A DNA stretch of 64,000 nucleotides from Planctomycetota bacterium (GCA_021776785.1 JAJFFF010000016.1:1-64000); one strand, 5' to 3'. Shown: positions 9,319 through 18,950, counted from the stretch's first letter. Translations and numbers: made by a program. Notes: generated by a model not told the origin, from the letters alone.

Positions 9319-9898
9319 GCCACATCGCCAGAAGCGCAAGAAAACGCCCAACTCCTGGCACCGGGCCCGCCCGTCGCCAGATGCACAAGAAAACGCCCAA
9401 CTCCGGGCACCGGGCCCGCCCGTCGCCAGAGGCGGCAGAGAGCACCCGACTCCTGGCACCGAAAGATCGAGCGTCAAGCTCCAACATCGTCAGATGTTGG
9501 GCCAGAAAACACGGCACCGCCCGTCGCCAGAGGCGGCAGAAAGCACCCGACTCCTGGCACCGAAAGATCGAGCGTCAAGCTCCAACATCGTCAGATGTTG
9601 GGCCAAAAAACACTGACCGTCAGATGTTGGGCCAGAAAACACGGCACCACCCGTCGCCAGAGGCGGCTGAGAGCACCCGACTCCTGGCACCGAAAGATCG
9701 AGCGTCAAGCTCCAACCTCGTCAGATGTTGGGCCAAAAAACACGGCACCGCCCGTCGCCAGAGGCACAAGAAAACGCCCGACTCCTGGCACCGAAAGATC
9801 GAGCGTCGAGCTCCAACATCGTCAGATGTTGGGCCAGAAAACACTGACAGTTGGGCCAAAAAACACCGACCGTCAGATGTTGGGCCAGAAACACATTT
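9319..9898 (-). repeat. Tandem array of the post-gene hairpin repeat, copy A
   Basis: A degenerate tandem array. The core hairpin CCAACATCGTCAGATGTTGG (8-bp stem, loop GTCA) occurs at 9481-9500, 9582-9601, 9712-9731 (one mismatch) and 9813-9832. Half copies lie near 9613-9630 and 9869-9886. Full units are 101 bp; the 130-bp spacing between the second and third is explained by an inserted half copy. Between hairpins each unit carries GCCAGAGGC and ACCCGACTCCTGGCACCG segments, which also occur in shortened form from 9319. Read on the minus strand, the array begins about 30 bases after the stop of the oxidase subunit IV gene. Open frames through the array are by-products of the repeat and are not called. 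Confidence 0.85.
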
Positions 9899-9900
9899 CC

Positions 9901-9939
9901 ACACGGCCACTAATCAGCGTCGCTGATTAGTGGCCGTGT
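9901..9939 (-). terminator. 18-bp perfect hairpin overlapping the stop codon of the oxidase subunit IV gene
   Basis: Left arm 9901-9918, loop GTC, right arm 9922-9939; all 18 pairs match. The TAA of the minus-strand gene (9927-9929) lies in the right arm, so the hairpin forms from the last codons and the 3' untranslated bases. No T-run follows, so it may be a processing or stability hairpin rather than a classical intrinsic terminator. Confidence 0.7.
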
Positions 9940-10226
9940 AGGAAATCGCCATACGGCCAAACGGCGTCAATCGAAAGCCCGGTGACCATGACGACGATCA
10001 GCACAACCGGAGCCGAAATCGCTATCCAGAGGACGCGGTTTTCGTACTTTAGGTGCATGTAGTACAGGCCGACCAAGCCCGCTTTGATTCCAGCCATCAC
10101 GCACAGGCCAAAAATCATCCAGAAGCGGTTGGAGAGTCCGGCCCAGGCAATCTCGGCGACGGTGAAAAACGTCAGCCAGGCCATGACCTTGTAATAGGGG
10201 TGGGAGTGACCGTTGGCTTCGCTCAT
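9927..10226 (-). CDS. Cytochrome c oxidase subunit IV (caa3 type)
   Basis: 99 residues with three membrane helices and the hallmark KAGLVGLYYMHLKYE between helices 2 and 3, typical of the small prokaryotic subunit IV (COX4_pro family). It stabilises the aa3/caa3 oxidase in the inner membrane. It lies 4 bp after the subunit III gene in one transcript. Its stop codon is inside an 18-bp hairpin. Confidence 0.88.
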   Translation of the reverse strand: MSEANGHSHPYYKVMAWLTFFTVAEIAWAGLSNRFWMIFGLCVMAGIKAGLVGLYYMHLKYENRVLWIAISAPVVLIVVMVTGLSIDAVWPYGDFLHGH

Positions 10227-10230
10227 GTGA

Positions 10231-10848
10231 TCAACCCACCACGCTATCGGGAATCAAGTAGACGATTGTGAACAGCACGATCCAAACCAGATCGACAAAG
10301 TGCCAATAAAGGCCGACGAGTTCGACAGGGCTATTGTTGGTCGCCGTGTACGCGCCCGCTCGCGCCTTGAGCCAGATGCACGACAGATAAATCACGCCAA
10401 TCAAAACGTGCAAGCCGTGAAAACCGGTCAGGCCGAAGAACGTAGCGGCATAGTTGCCGTTGGCCGGGTTGAGACCGATGTGGATGAGGTGCGTCCATTC
10501 GTACACCTGCAGGCCGAGAAAGATCGCGCCGCCGATCACGGTCAAACCGAGCCAGCGGACGAGTCCTTTTTGGTCGCCCTTCAAGATCTTGGCGTGCGCC
10601 GTCACCATGGTGACGGAGCTCAAGATCAGGATGAATGTCATGATCGCGGTGAGCGTGATGCCGAGTTCGGGATCACGACCGGCGACCACCCAGTTGGCGG
10701 ACGAGATGCGCAGCACCATGTAGGCGCCGATGAGGCCCATGAAGCCCATCGCATCCGAACCCAGAAACAACCACATCGCGAGTTTGCCGCGAGTGAATTC
10801 GTTGAGCAGATTGCGCTTCGCCGGTGCGGCGGGACTAGCTGATTCCAT
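10231..10848 (-). CDS. Cytochrome c oxidase subunit III
   Basis: 205 residues with five predicted membrane helices, as in bacterial subunit III of aa3/caa3 oxidases. Recognisable family segments are LAMWLFLGSDAMGFMGLIGAY near the N-terminus, GLTGFHGLHVLIGVIYL and the C-terminal YWHFVDLVWIVLF. Subunits I and II are not next to it on this side; the upstream neighbour is a PEP-synthase-like gene. The III-IV pair may therefore be separated from the catalytic subunits in this genome. Confidence 0.92.
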   Translation of the reverse strand: MESASPAAPAKRNLLNEFTRGKLAMWLFLGSDAMGFMGLIGAYMVLRISSANWVVAGRDPELGITLTAIMTFILILSSVTMVTAHAKILKGDQKGLVRWLGLTVIGGAIFLGLQVYEWTHLIHIGLNPANGNYAATFFGLTGFHGLHVLIGVIYLSCIWLKARAGAYTATNNSPVELVGLYWHFVDLVWIVLFTIVYLIPDSVVG

Positions 10849-10950
10849 GCGTTTTTCGGTCTCCAGAAGCCAGAATAGTCTGGCAGGGGGGGCAAGAAAA
10901 CCCCCTGTCGGCCAAGACGCCCTTTGGCGCTCTTTCAGATATCGGTTCGA

Positions 10951-13239
10951 TCACGATTCCAGGTAGCAAAGTGCCTCGTTGTGCTCGCCGTCCATGGCGA
11001 GCCGGAGGGACCGTCCGGGGGCGGCCTGCGCGACGGCGACAACCTGCACGGTGTCCGCAAACGCGGCGTCGCCGGGCGACAATTCGAGGAGTGCGTTGGG
11101 GCTCCCGCGCAGGAATTTTTCGTTGAAAACCGCTCCGGGATCGTCGGGATAGAGCGGGAGATAGGAGATGCCCGCCTCGACCAGGTCCTGGAAAAAGTGG
11201 GTGCCAAACGACGGCTCCGGCGTGTATCCGTCCTCGGTGCGGGCAATTTCGACCAGTGCCGACGCGTTGCTGATGTCGGCGTACCCGACTTGGATGCCGA
11301 GACGGATGTCGCGGCTGCCCCAACGCCCGGGCCCCATGAGGATGAAGCAATGTTTCGCCAGGGCGTCGTTGAGGCGACCGACGACGTGCGCGACTTCGGC
11401 ACGCAGCTCGATGGTGTCGAGCTTGTCGTAGTCGCGCGGGTCGATGAGGACGACGTAGTCCACCTTTTCCAATTCGCCGCTGTTGACGTACCGGTGCGCG
11501 GAAAAGATCCGGTCGGGGATGGGTACGTTCTCGGGAATCTCCGCGGGCAGCAAGCTGCCTTCGCCGCCGAGCGGCCGGCATTGCAGCATGTAGAACTGCC
11601 CTTCGTTGACGGCGAACTCGACATCCACCGGCGTGCCATACGCCTCTTCCAGACGCTTGATCATCGCGGTCACTTGCGCGGTGAACTGGCCGCGTGCGAG
11701 GAGGCGGTCAAACGTCACGCAAAGCGAACCCGCGTTCGTCAACACCTGCGACCCGACCGGCACGGCCAGCCGGCCGGACTCGTAGACGGAGACGTAGTCC
11801 GCGATGCCGTCGGAACGCATGGCCTCGAGCGCTTCGGCCACGGGGATGCGTCCAAAGCCGCCGCCGCGTAGATCAACGACGTCCACGAACTTTTGGGACG
11901 CGGCCATCACCTCCTCGGGCGTACCTTCCGGGCGCATGGTCGGCAGGTCGAGCGGAACCATGCGGGCGTAGTCGCCGACGCGATCGACGGCGCGCGTTCC
12001 GAGGCCGAGGACGAGCCGCAAGAGCCCGTCTTCGCGCCGAATTCGCTGGTTCCAGCGGTAGTCGTTGCGCGAGAACGCCACGCCGGCCATATCGGGCATG
12101 TAGTACTGCCCGCGATGCTGACCCAAGACGGGCTGAATCATCACGCCCATGCGTTCGTCTTCGTCGAGGAGGTTGCGGCGGCGCCGGTACGACACCGCGT
12201 CCGGGCTGAACACGCCCGCATAGATCTCCGCGATCGCGCCCAACAGAGCTTCGAGGCGCTCCTCCAGCGGACCCTGGTTAAGCAGGAAAAAGCTCCGGTA
12301 GATACCCGAGAAGCTCGCGACAAGGTTGTCTTCGAGCACGCTCGACGACCGCACGATGAGCGGCACCTCACCCCAGCGATTCAACTCGATGCGCAACAGG
12401 TCGGCCGTGCGCGCCGGAAACTCGGCATTGCGAAAGATTTCGCGGATGGCGCGAAAGTTCGCGCGCACATCTTCCATCTCTTTGTACTTGTGATCCTCGA
12501 GGTGGCTGAGTCCGTTGACCTGTTTGAATTCGTCGTAGACATCCGTCAGAACGAACGCCGTTTCCGGCAAGTCCACCGACCCGCACGCGTCGCACGGATC
12601 CAAAATCGCGGCGGCCAACACCATCCCCGCCGCTTTGCCGCCGACGACCCCCTGTCCGTGGTCGGTCGCCACACAGCGCCGCAACACCCAGTCGAGATCT
12701 TGAATGCGGAGGTGGTGCTTGGCGATGCGGATGTACTCGACGCGGTGCGAAATGATGCGGCGCATCAGGGCGACCTTGGTGCCGACCGGCGTATCGCGGT
12801 CGATGCCCGCCGCCCGCGGCAAGCTCGCGTACTGGCTCACTTTTTCGGCGACCAATTCGAGAGGAACGCCCGGCATCCGCGCGAGCGTTTCCAAAGATTG
12901 CGCCTCGTCGCGGCGGTGCGCGGCCCAGACGATTTCGTCCACCCGATCCGGCGCGAGGTGCTGCACGGCCAACTTGACCACGATCTGGTTGATCAGTTCC
13001 TTCTCGTCGGCCGCCCAGAGTTTGGAGGACGGGACGTTGGGATCCGTCGGTGTATTCCACTTTTCGCCGCGTTGCGCGCGCCGATAGACGTCTTCGATCC
13101 TCACGCGCCCCTCGGTGTGGAGATGGAGCAGCAGGATCCGGCACACCCGACCACGCAGTCCGGGGTACGCAGCGAGATAGCCATCCAGGCGTCGCCGGGT
13201 CTCGTTTTCGTCGTGGGGAGGGCGGCCGTCTTCGTCCAT
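10951..13239 (-). CDS. PEP-synthase/PPDK-like nucleotide-binding protein
   Basis: 762 residues. An N-terminal helical region of about 215 residues is followed by the ATP-grasp part of the PEP synthase/pyruvate phosphate dikinase family: GVVGGKAAGMVLAAAI, LIVRSSSVLEDNLVASFSG, MGVMIQPVLGQHRGQY, GVAFSRND and the domain-closing YMLQCRPLGGE. The mobile phosphohistidine domain and the C-terminal PEP-binding barrel are absent. In their place is a C-terminal region of about 220 residues (PGRWGSRDIRLGIQVGYADI). It cannot complete the classical reaction alone, so it may phosphorylate or bind another partner. The Met at 13239 is preferred because upstream extension overlaps the divergent promoter; no strong ribosome binding site is visible. 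Confidence 0.7.
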   Translation of the reverse strand: MDEDGRPPHDENETRRRLDGYLAAYPGLRGRVCRILLLHLHTEGRVRIEDVYRRAQRGEKWNTPTDPNVPSSKLWAADEKELINQIVVKLAVQHLAPDRVDEIVWAAHRRDEAQSLETLARMPGVPLELVAEKVSQYASLPRAAGIDRDTPVGTKVALMRRIISHRVEYIRIAKHHLRIQDLDWVLRRCVATDHGQGVVGGKAAGMVLAAAILDPCDACGSVDLPETAFVLTDVYDEFKQVNGLSHLEDHKYKEMEDVRANFRAIREIFRNAEFPARTADLLRIELNRWGEVPLIVRSSSVLEDNLVASFSGIYRSFFLLNQGPLEERLEALLGAIAEIYAGVFSPDAVSYRRRRNLLDEDERMGVMIQPVLGQHRGQYYMPDMAGVAFSRNDYRWNQRIRREDGLLRLVLGLGTRAVDRVGDYARMVPLDLPTMRPEGTPEEVMAASQKFVDVVDLRGGGFGRIPVAEALEAMRSDGIADYVSVYESGRLAVPVGSQVLTNAGSLCVTFDRLLARGQFTAQVTAMIKRLEEAYGTPVDVEFAVNEGQFYMLQCRPLGGEGSLLPAEIPENVPIPDRIFSAHRYVNSGELEKVDYVVLIDPRDYDKLDTIELRAEVAHVVGRLNDALAKHCFILMGPGRWGSRDIRLGIQVGYADISNASALVEIARTEDGYTPEPSFGTHFFQDLVEAGISYLPLYPDDPGAVFNEKFLRGSPNALLELSPGDAAFADTVQVVAVAQAAPGRSLRLAMDGEHNEALCYLES

Positions 13240-13369
13240 GAAGGGCGGGCCAATTCTACGCGTCCGCACGGAAAAGATGGCGGGTCTGTTTTCGGACCGC
13301 TCGTGTGGCGCCGTCCGCTCGAATTCGCCGCCCGCGGGCCTGGAATTGTGCCGATGTACTCCAATAGAC

Positions 13370-14620
13370 ATGGCCGAACTCAATCCGTTCAAGATCGCCC
13401 AAGCTCAATTCGACGAAGCCGCCGAGCGCCTCGGACTTGCCGCTCCGATGCGAGAGTTCCTACGGTGGCCGCAGCGCGAGTACCACGTGACGCTTCCCGT
13501 CCGCATGGACAATGGATCGAGCCGCGTGTTCCACGGCTATCGCGTGCAATACAACTCGTCGCGCGGTCCCACCAAGGGCGGCCTTCGTTGGCACCCCGAC
13601 GAGACGATCGATACGGTGCGCGCGCTGTCTGCCTGGATGACGTGGAAGACCGCGGTCGTCGATATCCCGCTAGGCGGGGGCAAGGGCGGCGTGACGTGCA
13701 ACCCCAAGGAGCTGACCGCGACGGAACAGGAGCGATTGGCGCGCGCCTACATTCGCGCCGTCGGCCGCGTGCTCGGGGTCACCAAGGATGTGCCCGCACC
13801 CGACGTGTACACCAACCCGCAGATCATGGGTTGGATGATGGACGAATACGAAACACTCGTGGGCGAGTCGCATCCGGGCGTGATCACGGGCAAGCCGTTG
13901 ACACTCGGCGGGTCCAAAGGGCGCGGCGACGCGACGGCTCGCGGCGGCGTGTACTGCGTGCGCGAGGCCGGGAAGTTGCTCGGCATTGACTGGGACGGCG
14001 CCACGTACGCCGTGCAGGGCTTTGGGAACGCGGGGCAGTTTGGAGCGACGTTGCACCGCGAGATCTTGGGCAACTCCAAGCTCGTGGCCGCGAGCGATAG
14101 CCGCGGCGGCGTGTACTGCAAGGACGGCTTCGATCCTCAAGAGCTCGTTCGCTACAAGAAGTCCAACGGGTCGCTGGCCGGCTATCCCGGATCCGAAGCG
14201 ATGACCAACGAGCAACTCCTCGAACTCGATGTCGATTGCCTCTATCCGAGCGCGTTGGAAAACGTCATCACGGACAAGAACGCGAAGAACGTGAAAGCGC
14301 GGCTCATCTGCGAGTTGGCCAACGGGCCGACGACGCCGGAAGCGGATCGCATTTTGTTCGAGAACGGCAAGATTGTCTTGCCCGACTTCATGGCGAACGC
14401 GGGCGGCGTGACGGTCAGCTATTTCGAGCAGGTCCAAAACACCTACAACTACTATTGGGACTTAGAGCTCGTGCACCAGCGCTTGGATCGCAAGATGACG
14501 GATGCGTTTCATGCCGTGTGGCAGACCGCCGCCGAAGCCAAGGTGCACATGCGACTGGCGGCGTACCTGGTGGCGGTACAGCGCGTGGCACGGGCCGTCC
14601 AAGACCGCGGTTGGCTGTAA
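13370..14620 (+). CDS. gdhA: Glutamate dehydrogenase (Glu/Leu/Phe/Val dehydrogenase family)
   Basis: 416 residues, normal for the hexameric family. Seen: the active-site region GPTKGGLRWHP (catalytic Lys region), TWKTAVVDIPLGGGKGG, DVPAPDVYTNPQIMGWMMDEY, and a Rossmann dinucleotide motif VQGFGNAGQFG. It interconverts glutamate and 2-oxoglutarate plus ammonia with NAD(P). The start at 13370 gives the normal family N-terminus. It is transcribed divergently from the PEP-synthase-like gene across 130 bp. Leucine- or phenylalanine-specific relatives share these motifs, so substrate is likely but not proven. Confidence 0.9.
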   Translation: MAELNPFKIAQAQFDEAAERLGLAAPMREFLRWPQREYHVTLPVRMDNGSSRVFHGYRVQYNSSRGPTKGGLRWHPDETIDTVRALSAWMTWKTAVVDIPLGGGKGGVTCNPKELTATEQERLARAYIRAVGRVLGVTKDVPAPDVYTNPQIMGWMMDEYETLVGESHPGVITGKPLTLGGSKGRGDATARGGVYCVREAGKLLGIDWDGATYAVQGFGNAGQFGATLHREILGNSKLVAASDSRGGVYCKDGFDPQELVRYKKSNGSLAGYPGSEAMTNEQLLELDVDCLYPSALENVITDKNAKNVKARLICELANGPTTPEADRILFENGKIVLPDFMANAGGVTVSYFEQVQNTYNYYWDLELVHQRLDRKMTDAFHAVWQTAAEAKVHMRLAAYLVAVQRVARAVQDRGWL

Positions 14621-14767
14621 GATCCGGCATTCGCTCCATCGAGCGTGAGAATTCTGCACAGGTCGCGCGGGCCTAGATCCGCTGCGTAGGGCATTTTCGT
14701 TAGGCACTGCATTAGCGAATACCGCATTCGTTGCAGGCGGCCCCGACCGCCCTTTTTGGAGGTGCCC

Positions 14768-16477
14768 ATGCGCGCTCTCGCCCTTGTTAGTCTCGTTTCG
14801 ATCTCGGTTTTGGCGCAGGACGCCAAACCGAAACCGGTCGCGGTCCCGATCGCGTCGCGACTGCCCGCTGGGGCCACAGCGCTCCTCGAGTTCCGTGGCG
14901 TTGCGGGCAAGTTGCGCGCGCTGCTCGCATCACCGCTTGGACAACAGCTGCTGGCGCACGATGCGGTCCAGGCGTTTCGCGCGTCCGATCAAGGGCGCAA
15001 GTTGCTCATGGGGGACGCGTTCGTTCGGGGTATCAACGGGACGGGCATCATGGGCGTGCTCGATGCGCTCGCGAGCAAAGACATCGCAATCGCGGTGTAC
15101 GACACGCCGCAAAAAGCCCTCGCCGTAGCGCGCGTGGATGGCGTTGAAATCAAGAAGCTCATCGCGGCCGCGACGCTCTTTGCCAAGGGGCAGATTCAGA
15201 TCGTGGAGCCTGAGAGTGATGCCGGCCCTGCGCTGTACCGCGCCGGTCCGATCTACTACTCGGTCGACAACGAGTTGCTTGTTGTGTCCACCGTCGAGGC
15301 GCTAGCCCGCCAGGTTCGTGCGCCCACGGGTCGCGCGAGCGTCTTGGGCCAGGCCAACATCGCGCAAGCGCGCAGGCATGCAGGTGACGCGGATGTGTTT
15401 GCCTACGTCGACCTGGAAACCTACGGCAAGAACTTGGCACAGAACGGAAAGCCCAAGGACTTGGCCCAGGCGCTCTTGCTCGGAGCGTTTGCGTACTACG
15501 TGCCGCAAGCACCGTGGGCCGGTGTTGGCCTCCGCATCGACGCCGATGAAAACGGCTGGAACCTCGATGTGAACGCGAATTCGCCGGCGCCGGAAAAACG
15601 TCAGCAACCCGTCGAGGACGCGTTTTGCGGGACGTTGCCCACGCTGCCGTTCCGCCTGCCCGAGCGAACGTTGGGGGTCGTGCGCATGCGCCGCAGCCTT
15701 CGCTCGGTTTGGGCTCATCGCGAAGCGTTGATCGCCGACGTCGGCATCCCCAAGCTCATCGAGTTTGAGTCCAACTTCTCCAACATCACGTACATGAGTT
15801 TCGTCGAGGAGTTCTTGCCCAACGTCGGGGAGGAGTTCGTTTTGATCGGAACGAGGCGCTTGTGGAAGGCTGACGAAACGGCGCCCGCGATTCGGATGCC
15901 GCAGGGAGCGATCCTGTGGCCGATTCGCAACAAGAAGAACTGGGCGACGAAAGTGCAGCTGACGTTTAATCAGTTCGTGTCGATCATCAACTTCAACCAG
16001 GGCCAAAACGGCGGCGATCCGCTACTGGCCTCGTCGGTCACGCACAAAGACGTCGTGATTCACACCTCCCGGTACCACCGCGAAGACGCGGACAAGCGGC
16101 CGCCGTTCTACATGAACTTCACGCCGTCGGTGGCGATCGTGAACGATCACCTGGTGGTCGCATCGACGGTCGACATCGTGCGCGAGCTCATCGACGCTCA
16201 AAATGGCGAGACCGCTGCCCTCGGTGGCGTGAACGCGGGCGTCTGGTTGGAGCCGGGCGAGATCCGTCTCGCTCTGCAGGAGAATCGCGAAACGCTGGTG
16301 GCCCAGTCCATGCTCGAAGATGGATCGTCGCGCGCGAACGCGGAGCAAAAGATTGACGTCGCGCTGGAGCTGGCGCGTTACGTGCGCGACGTGCGCGTGA
16401 CGACGAAAGCTGCGGACGGCAAGTTGAGTGTTTCCCTGCGTCTCGCGCTGCAAACACCCGAAAAGCGGACCCGATGA
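14768..16477 (+). CDS. Exported protein of unknown function, DUF3352-like
   Basis: 569 residues, signal peptide at about 1-16. The pattern (LPAGATALLEFRGVAGKLRALL at the N-terminus, internal repeats of VFAYVDLETY, PYILW-type strands and a late VVASTVDIVRELIDAQNGE) resembles DUF3352-type exported proteins, but I am not certain. An excellent ribosome binding site (GGAGGTG at 14757-14763) fixes the start. Its stop overlaps the start of the DUF1800 gene (ATGA), making a three-gene unit with the DUF1800 and DUF1501 genes; a shared secretion or surface function is inferred. Confidence 0.6.
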   Translation: MRALALVSLVSISVLAQDAKPKPVAVPIASRLPAGATALLEFRGVAGKLRALLASPLGQQLLAHDAVQAFRASDQGRKLLMGDAFVRGINGTGIMGVLDALASKDIAIAVYDTPQKALAVARVDGVEIKKLIAAATLFAKGQIQIVEPESDAGPALYRAGPIYYSVDNELLVVSTVEALARQVRAPTGRASVLGQANIAQARRHAGDADVFAYVDLETYGKNLAQNGKPKDLAQALLLGAFAYYVPQAPWAGVGLRIDADENGWNLDVNANSPAPEKRQQPVEDAFCGTLPTLPFRLPERTLGVVRMRRSLRSVWAHREALIADVGIPKLIEFESNFSNITYMSFVEEFLPNVGEEFVLIGTRRLWKADETAPAIRMPQGAILWPIRNKKNWATKVQLTFNQFVSIINFNQGQNGGDPLLASSVTHKDVVIHTSRYHREDADKRPPFYMNFTPSVAIVNDHLVVASTVDIVRELIDAQNGETAALGGVNAGVWLEPGEIRLALQENRETLVAQSMLEDGSSRANAEQKIDVALELARYVRDVRVTTKAADGKLSVSLRLALQTPEKRTR

Positions 16478-17712
16478 GTTTGCTGCGTCCGTACCAACCG
16501 TCGGCGGAGCAGCCGTGGGACCAAGACGCCGCTCTCCATCTTTGGCGGCGCGCCGGATTCGGCGCCGGACCCGAGCAGGTCGCCGCGACCGTGAAAATGG
16601 GACCCGCGCGGGCCGTCGAGCAGTTGATTGCGCCGCCGGGCGACGACCCTGCCGAAGAGGGACTCGAATCGATCTATGACAACATCTATGGAAGCTCGGA
16701 TCCTGACAATCTGCGCGCGTGGTTGATCACGCGCATGACGCGCTGCCAACACCAGTTGCGTGAGAAGCTCGCCCTGTTTTGGCACAGCCATTTCGCCACG
16801 AGCATCCTGAAGGTGCGCAAGGTCGATTGGATGGCGCGGCAATACCGCTTGTTTCTCGACCTCGGCTTGGGAAAGTTCGACGCACTGCTCGGCGAGATCA
16901 CGCGCGACCCTGCCATGATTCGCTGGCTCGACAACGAGACGAACTCGAAGGGTCAGGCCAACGAGAACTACGCGCGCGAACTGTTCGAGTTGTTCACGCT
17001 GGGAGAGGGGAACTACACGGAAAAAGACATCCGCGAAGCGGCCCGTGCGTTCACCGGCTGGCACATCCTGCGCGGTCGCTACCACTTCTCGTCTTTGCTC
17101 CACGACTCCGGCACGAAGACGGTGCTGGGCAAGACGGGCCCGCTGAGCGGCGAAGACGTGTGTCGCATGGCGCTTGAGCAAGACGCCTGCGGCCGCTTTC
17201 TAGCGCGCAAGTTGCTCGCGTTTTTTGTGACGCCGAAACCGCTGCCCAAGGTGGAGCAAGAACTCGGTGCGCTCATGAATAAAAATGGCTACGACATGAC
17301 CGCTACGCTGCGCGTCGTTTTGGGGTCGTCGCTGTTTTTCGGCGCCGATGCGCGACGTGCGATCGTGAAGTCACCGCTGGAGTTTGTCGTGGGCGCCGCG
17401 CGCTGCCTCGACAGCAAGCTCAACGCCAAGGCCGCCGTGCCGGCGTTGCGTTCGATGGGGCAAGATCTACTCGCGCCGCCGAACGTGGCCGGATGGCCGG
17501 GCCATCGCGAGTGGATCAACACCGCGACGTGGTTGTCCCGCGTCAATGCGGGCGCGCGCTTGCTGCGTGCATTGCCCGCGAGCGCGCGACCCGAGCACTT
17601 GCTCGGCAGCGCTCTTCCCGCTCAGGAATATCAGGTCCTAACGAAGAGGGCGACCGGCCGCGCCGCGTTGGCGCGCGCGATCCTCGCTCTGCCGGAGGCG
17701 CATCTCGCATGA
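16474..17712 (+). CDS. DUF1800 family protein
   Basis: 412 residues with the family signatures in order: LHLWRRAGFGAGPEQV at the N-terminus, FWHSHFAT, the block RWLDNETNSKGQANENYARE then LFELFTLGEGNYTE, AARAFTGW and late AGWPGHREWINTATWL. The molecular function of DUF1800 is not known; it is regularly paired with DUF1501 in Planctomycetes and other Gram-negative bacteria. Here it overlaps both neighbours by 4 bp (ATGA), the tightest form of coupling. No signal peptide is evident, whereas the DUF1501 partner has a Tat signal. Confidence 0.93.
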   Translation: MSLLRPYQPSAEQPWDQDAALHLWRRAGFGAGPEQVAATVKMGPARAVEQLIAPPGDDPAEEGLESIYDNIYGSSDPDNLRAWLITRMTRCQHQLREKLALFWHSHFATSILKVRKVDWMARQYRLFLDLGLGKFDALLGEITRDPAMIRWLDNETNSKGQANENYARELFELFTLGEGNYTEKDIREAARAFTGWHILRGRYHFSSLLHDSGTKTVLGKTGPLSGEDVCRMALEQDACGRFLARKLLAFFVTPKPLPKVEQELGALMNKNGYDMTATLRVVLGSSLFFGADARRAIVKSPLEFVVGAARCLDSKLNAKAAVPALRSMGQDLLAPPNVAGWPGHREWINTATWLSRVNAGARLLRALPASARPEHLLGSALPAQEYQVLTKRATGRAALARAILALPEAHLA

Positions 17713-18884
17713 AACTCAACCGTCGATCCTTCCTCAAGAGTTCATTGGCCATTCCCGCCGCGGCCACGCTGCCTTCGCTGTTCGCGCGTGCGCTGTACGC
17801 GGGCGAAGAACGTTCGCGCGTGTTGGTTCTCGTGCAGCTCGACGGCGGCAACGACGGGCTGAACACGCTCGTGCCGTACGGCGACGACCTGTATCACAAA
17901 GCGCGTCCGAGCTTGGCGTTTAAGGACAACGCTGTCGTCAAGCTCGACGAGTATCACGGATTGCATCCGTCGCTCGGCAAGTGGCGCGAGATCTGGGACG
18001 CCGGCAACCTGGGCGTGATTCAGGGTGTGGGCTATCCCAACCCGAGTTTGTCGCACTTCACGTCGACCGATGTGTGGCACACGGCCGCGTCCGAACCGCA
18101 AGCGCGGTGGAGCGGGTGGTTGGGTCGTGCGTTGGACCGCGCGCCCAAGCGCGAGATCCCCGCGTTGCACCTGGATCCGGGCCCGCTCTCTCTCGCCCTG
18201 ATCGGCGAGCGCGTCGTTGTGCCTTCCGTCGCGGACGCCGAGCGATTCGCGGTGCGGGGCGCCAAGGAGCTGCTTGAGTTGGCCGTCGAGCGGCCGCGCG
18301 CCGATACCGAAGCCGAGTTCGTCCGTCGTTCCGCGGATCAGGCGTACCGTACGGCGACGCGCATCGAAACGGCCCTGAAGGGTGGCAAAGGACGCGAACG
18401 CTACCCGCAGTCCGAACTCAGTCAGCGACTGTGGCAGGTGGCGCGCATGATCCAGTCTAATCTCGGCGCGCATGTGTACGCCGTGCGCTTGTCGGGGTTC
18501 GATACGCACTCGCGGCAGGGCAACATCCACTCCGAGCTCATGCGCCTTTTGGGCGACGGGCTCGCCGCGTTTCAGCAAGACCTCAACGCGAACGGTTTGG
18601 CCGATCGCGTCATGACCGTTACGTATTCCGAGTTCGGACGGCGCGTTTACGAAAACCGTTCGCTTGGAACCGATCACGGCAAGGCCGCGCCCATGTTTGT
18701 CATGGGTGGTTCGATCAAGGGCGGCTTGCACGGCAAGCACCCCAAACTCGACAAGCTGAGCGACGGGTCGCTGCAACACCACACGGACTTTCGTCAGGTG
18801 TACGCGACACTGCTCGACCGCTGGATCGGCGCCGACTCAAAGGCGGTACTCGGACAAAAGTACAGCCCTCTTGCGTTTGTCTAG
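17709..18884 (+). CDS. DUF1501 family Tat-exported protein
   Basis: 391 residues. The N-terminus has a twin-arginine motif NRRSFLK followed by a hydrophobic stretch to about residue 30, so export in folded form through Tat is expected. The DUF1501 core begins VLVLVQLDGGNDGLNTLVPY and includes SLSHFTSTDVWHTA and the C-terminal VMTVTYSEFGRRVYEN-GTDHGKAAPMF. The fold belongs to the alkaline-phosphatase-like superfamily, and His/Asp residues in these motifs could bind metals. Start overlaps the DUF1800 stop by 4 bp. Role unknown; the pair is probably secreted or periplasmic. Confidence 0.93.
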   Translation: MKLNRRSFLKSSLAIPAAATLPSLFARALYAGEERSRVLVLVQLDGGNDGLNTLVPYGDDLYHKARPSLAFKDNAVVKLDEYHGLHPSLGKWREIWDAGNLGVIQGVGYPNPSLSHFTSTDVWHTAASEPQARWSGWLGRALDRAPKREIPALHLDPGPLSLALIGERVVVPSVADAERFAVRGAKELLELAVERPRADTEAEFVRRSADQAYRTATRIETALKGGKGRERYPQSELSQRLWQVARMIQSNLGAHVYAVRLSGFDTHSRQGNIHSELMRLLGDGLAAFQQDLNANGLADRVMTVTYSEFGRRVYENRSLGTDHGKAAPMFVMGGSIKGGLHGKHPKLDKLSDGSLQHHTDFRQVYATLLDRWIGADSKAVLGQKYSPLAFV

Positions 18885-18950
18885 CCCGGGTGACGGTTTC
18901 GATGAGCTGCTAGCGGAATAAGCGGAGCGCGAGTCGGGTAGACTCAAGGC

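Noticed and set aside
9319-9898. CRISPR array
   Set aside because: The units are degenerate, vary in size between loci, have no constant-length unique spacers, and there is no cas gene in the window.
11893-13989. Very long forward frame across the PEP-synthase-like gene and glutamate dehydrogenase
   Set aside because: It overlaps two well-supported genes in wrong frames, is Arg-rich, and has no recognisable domain.
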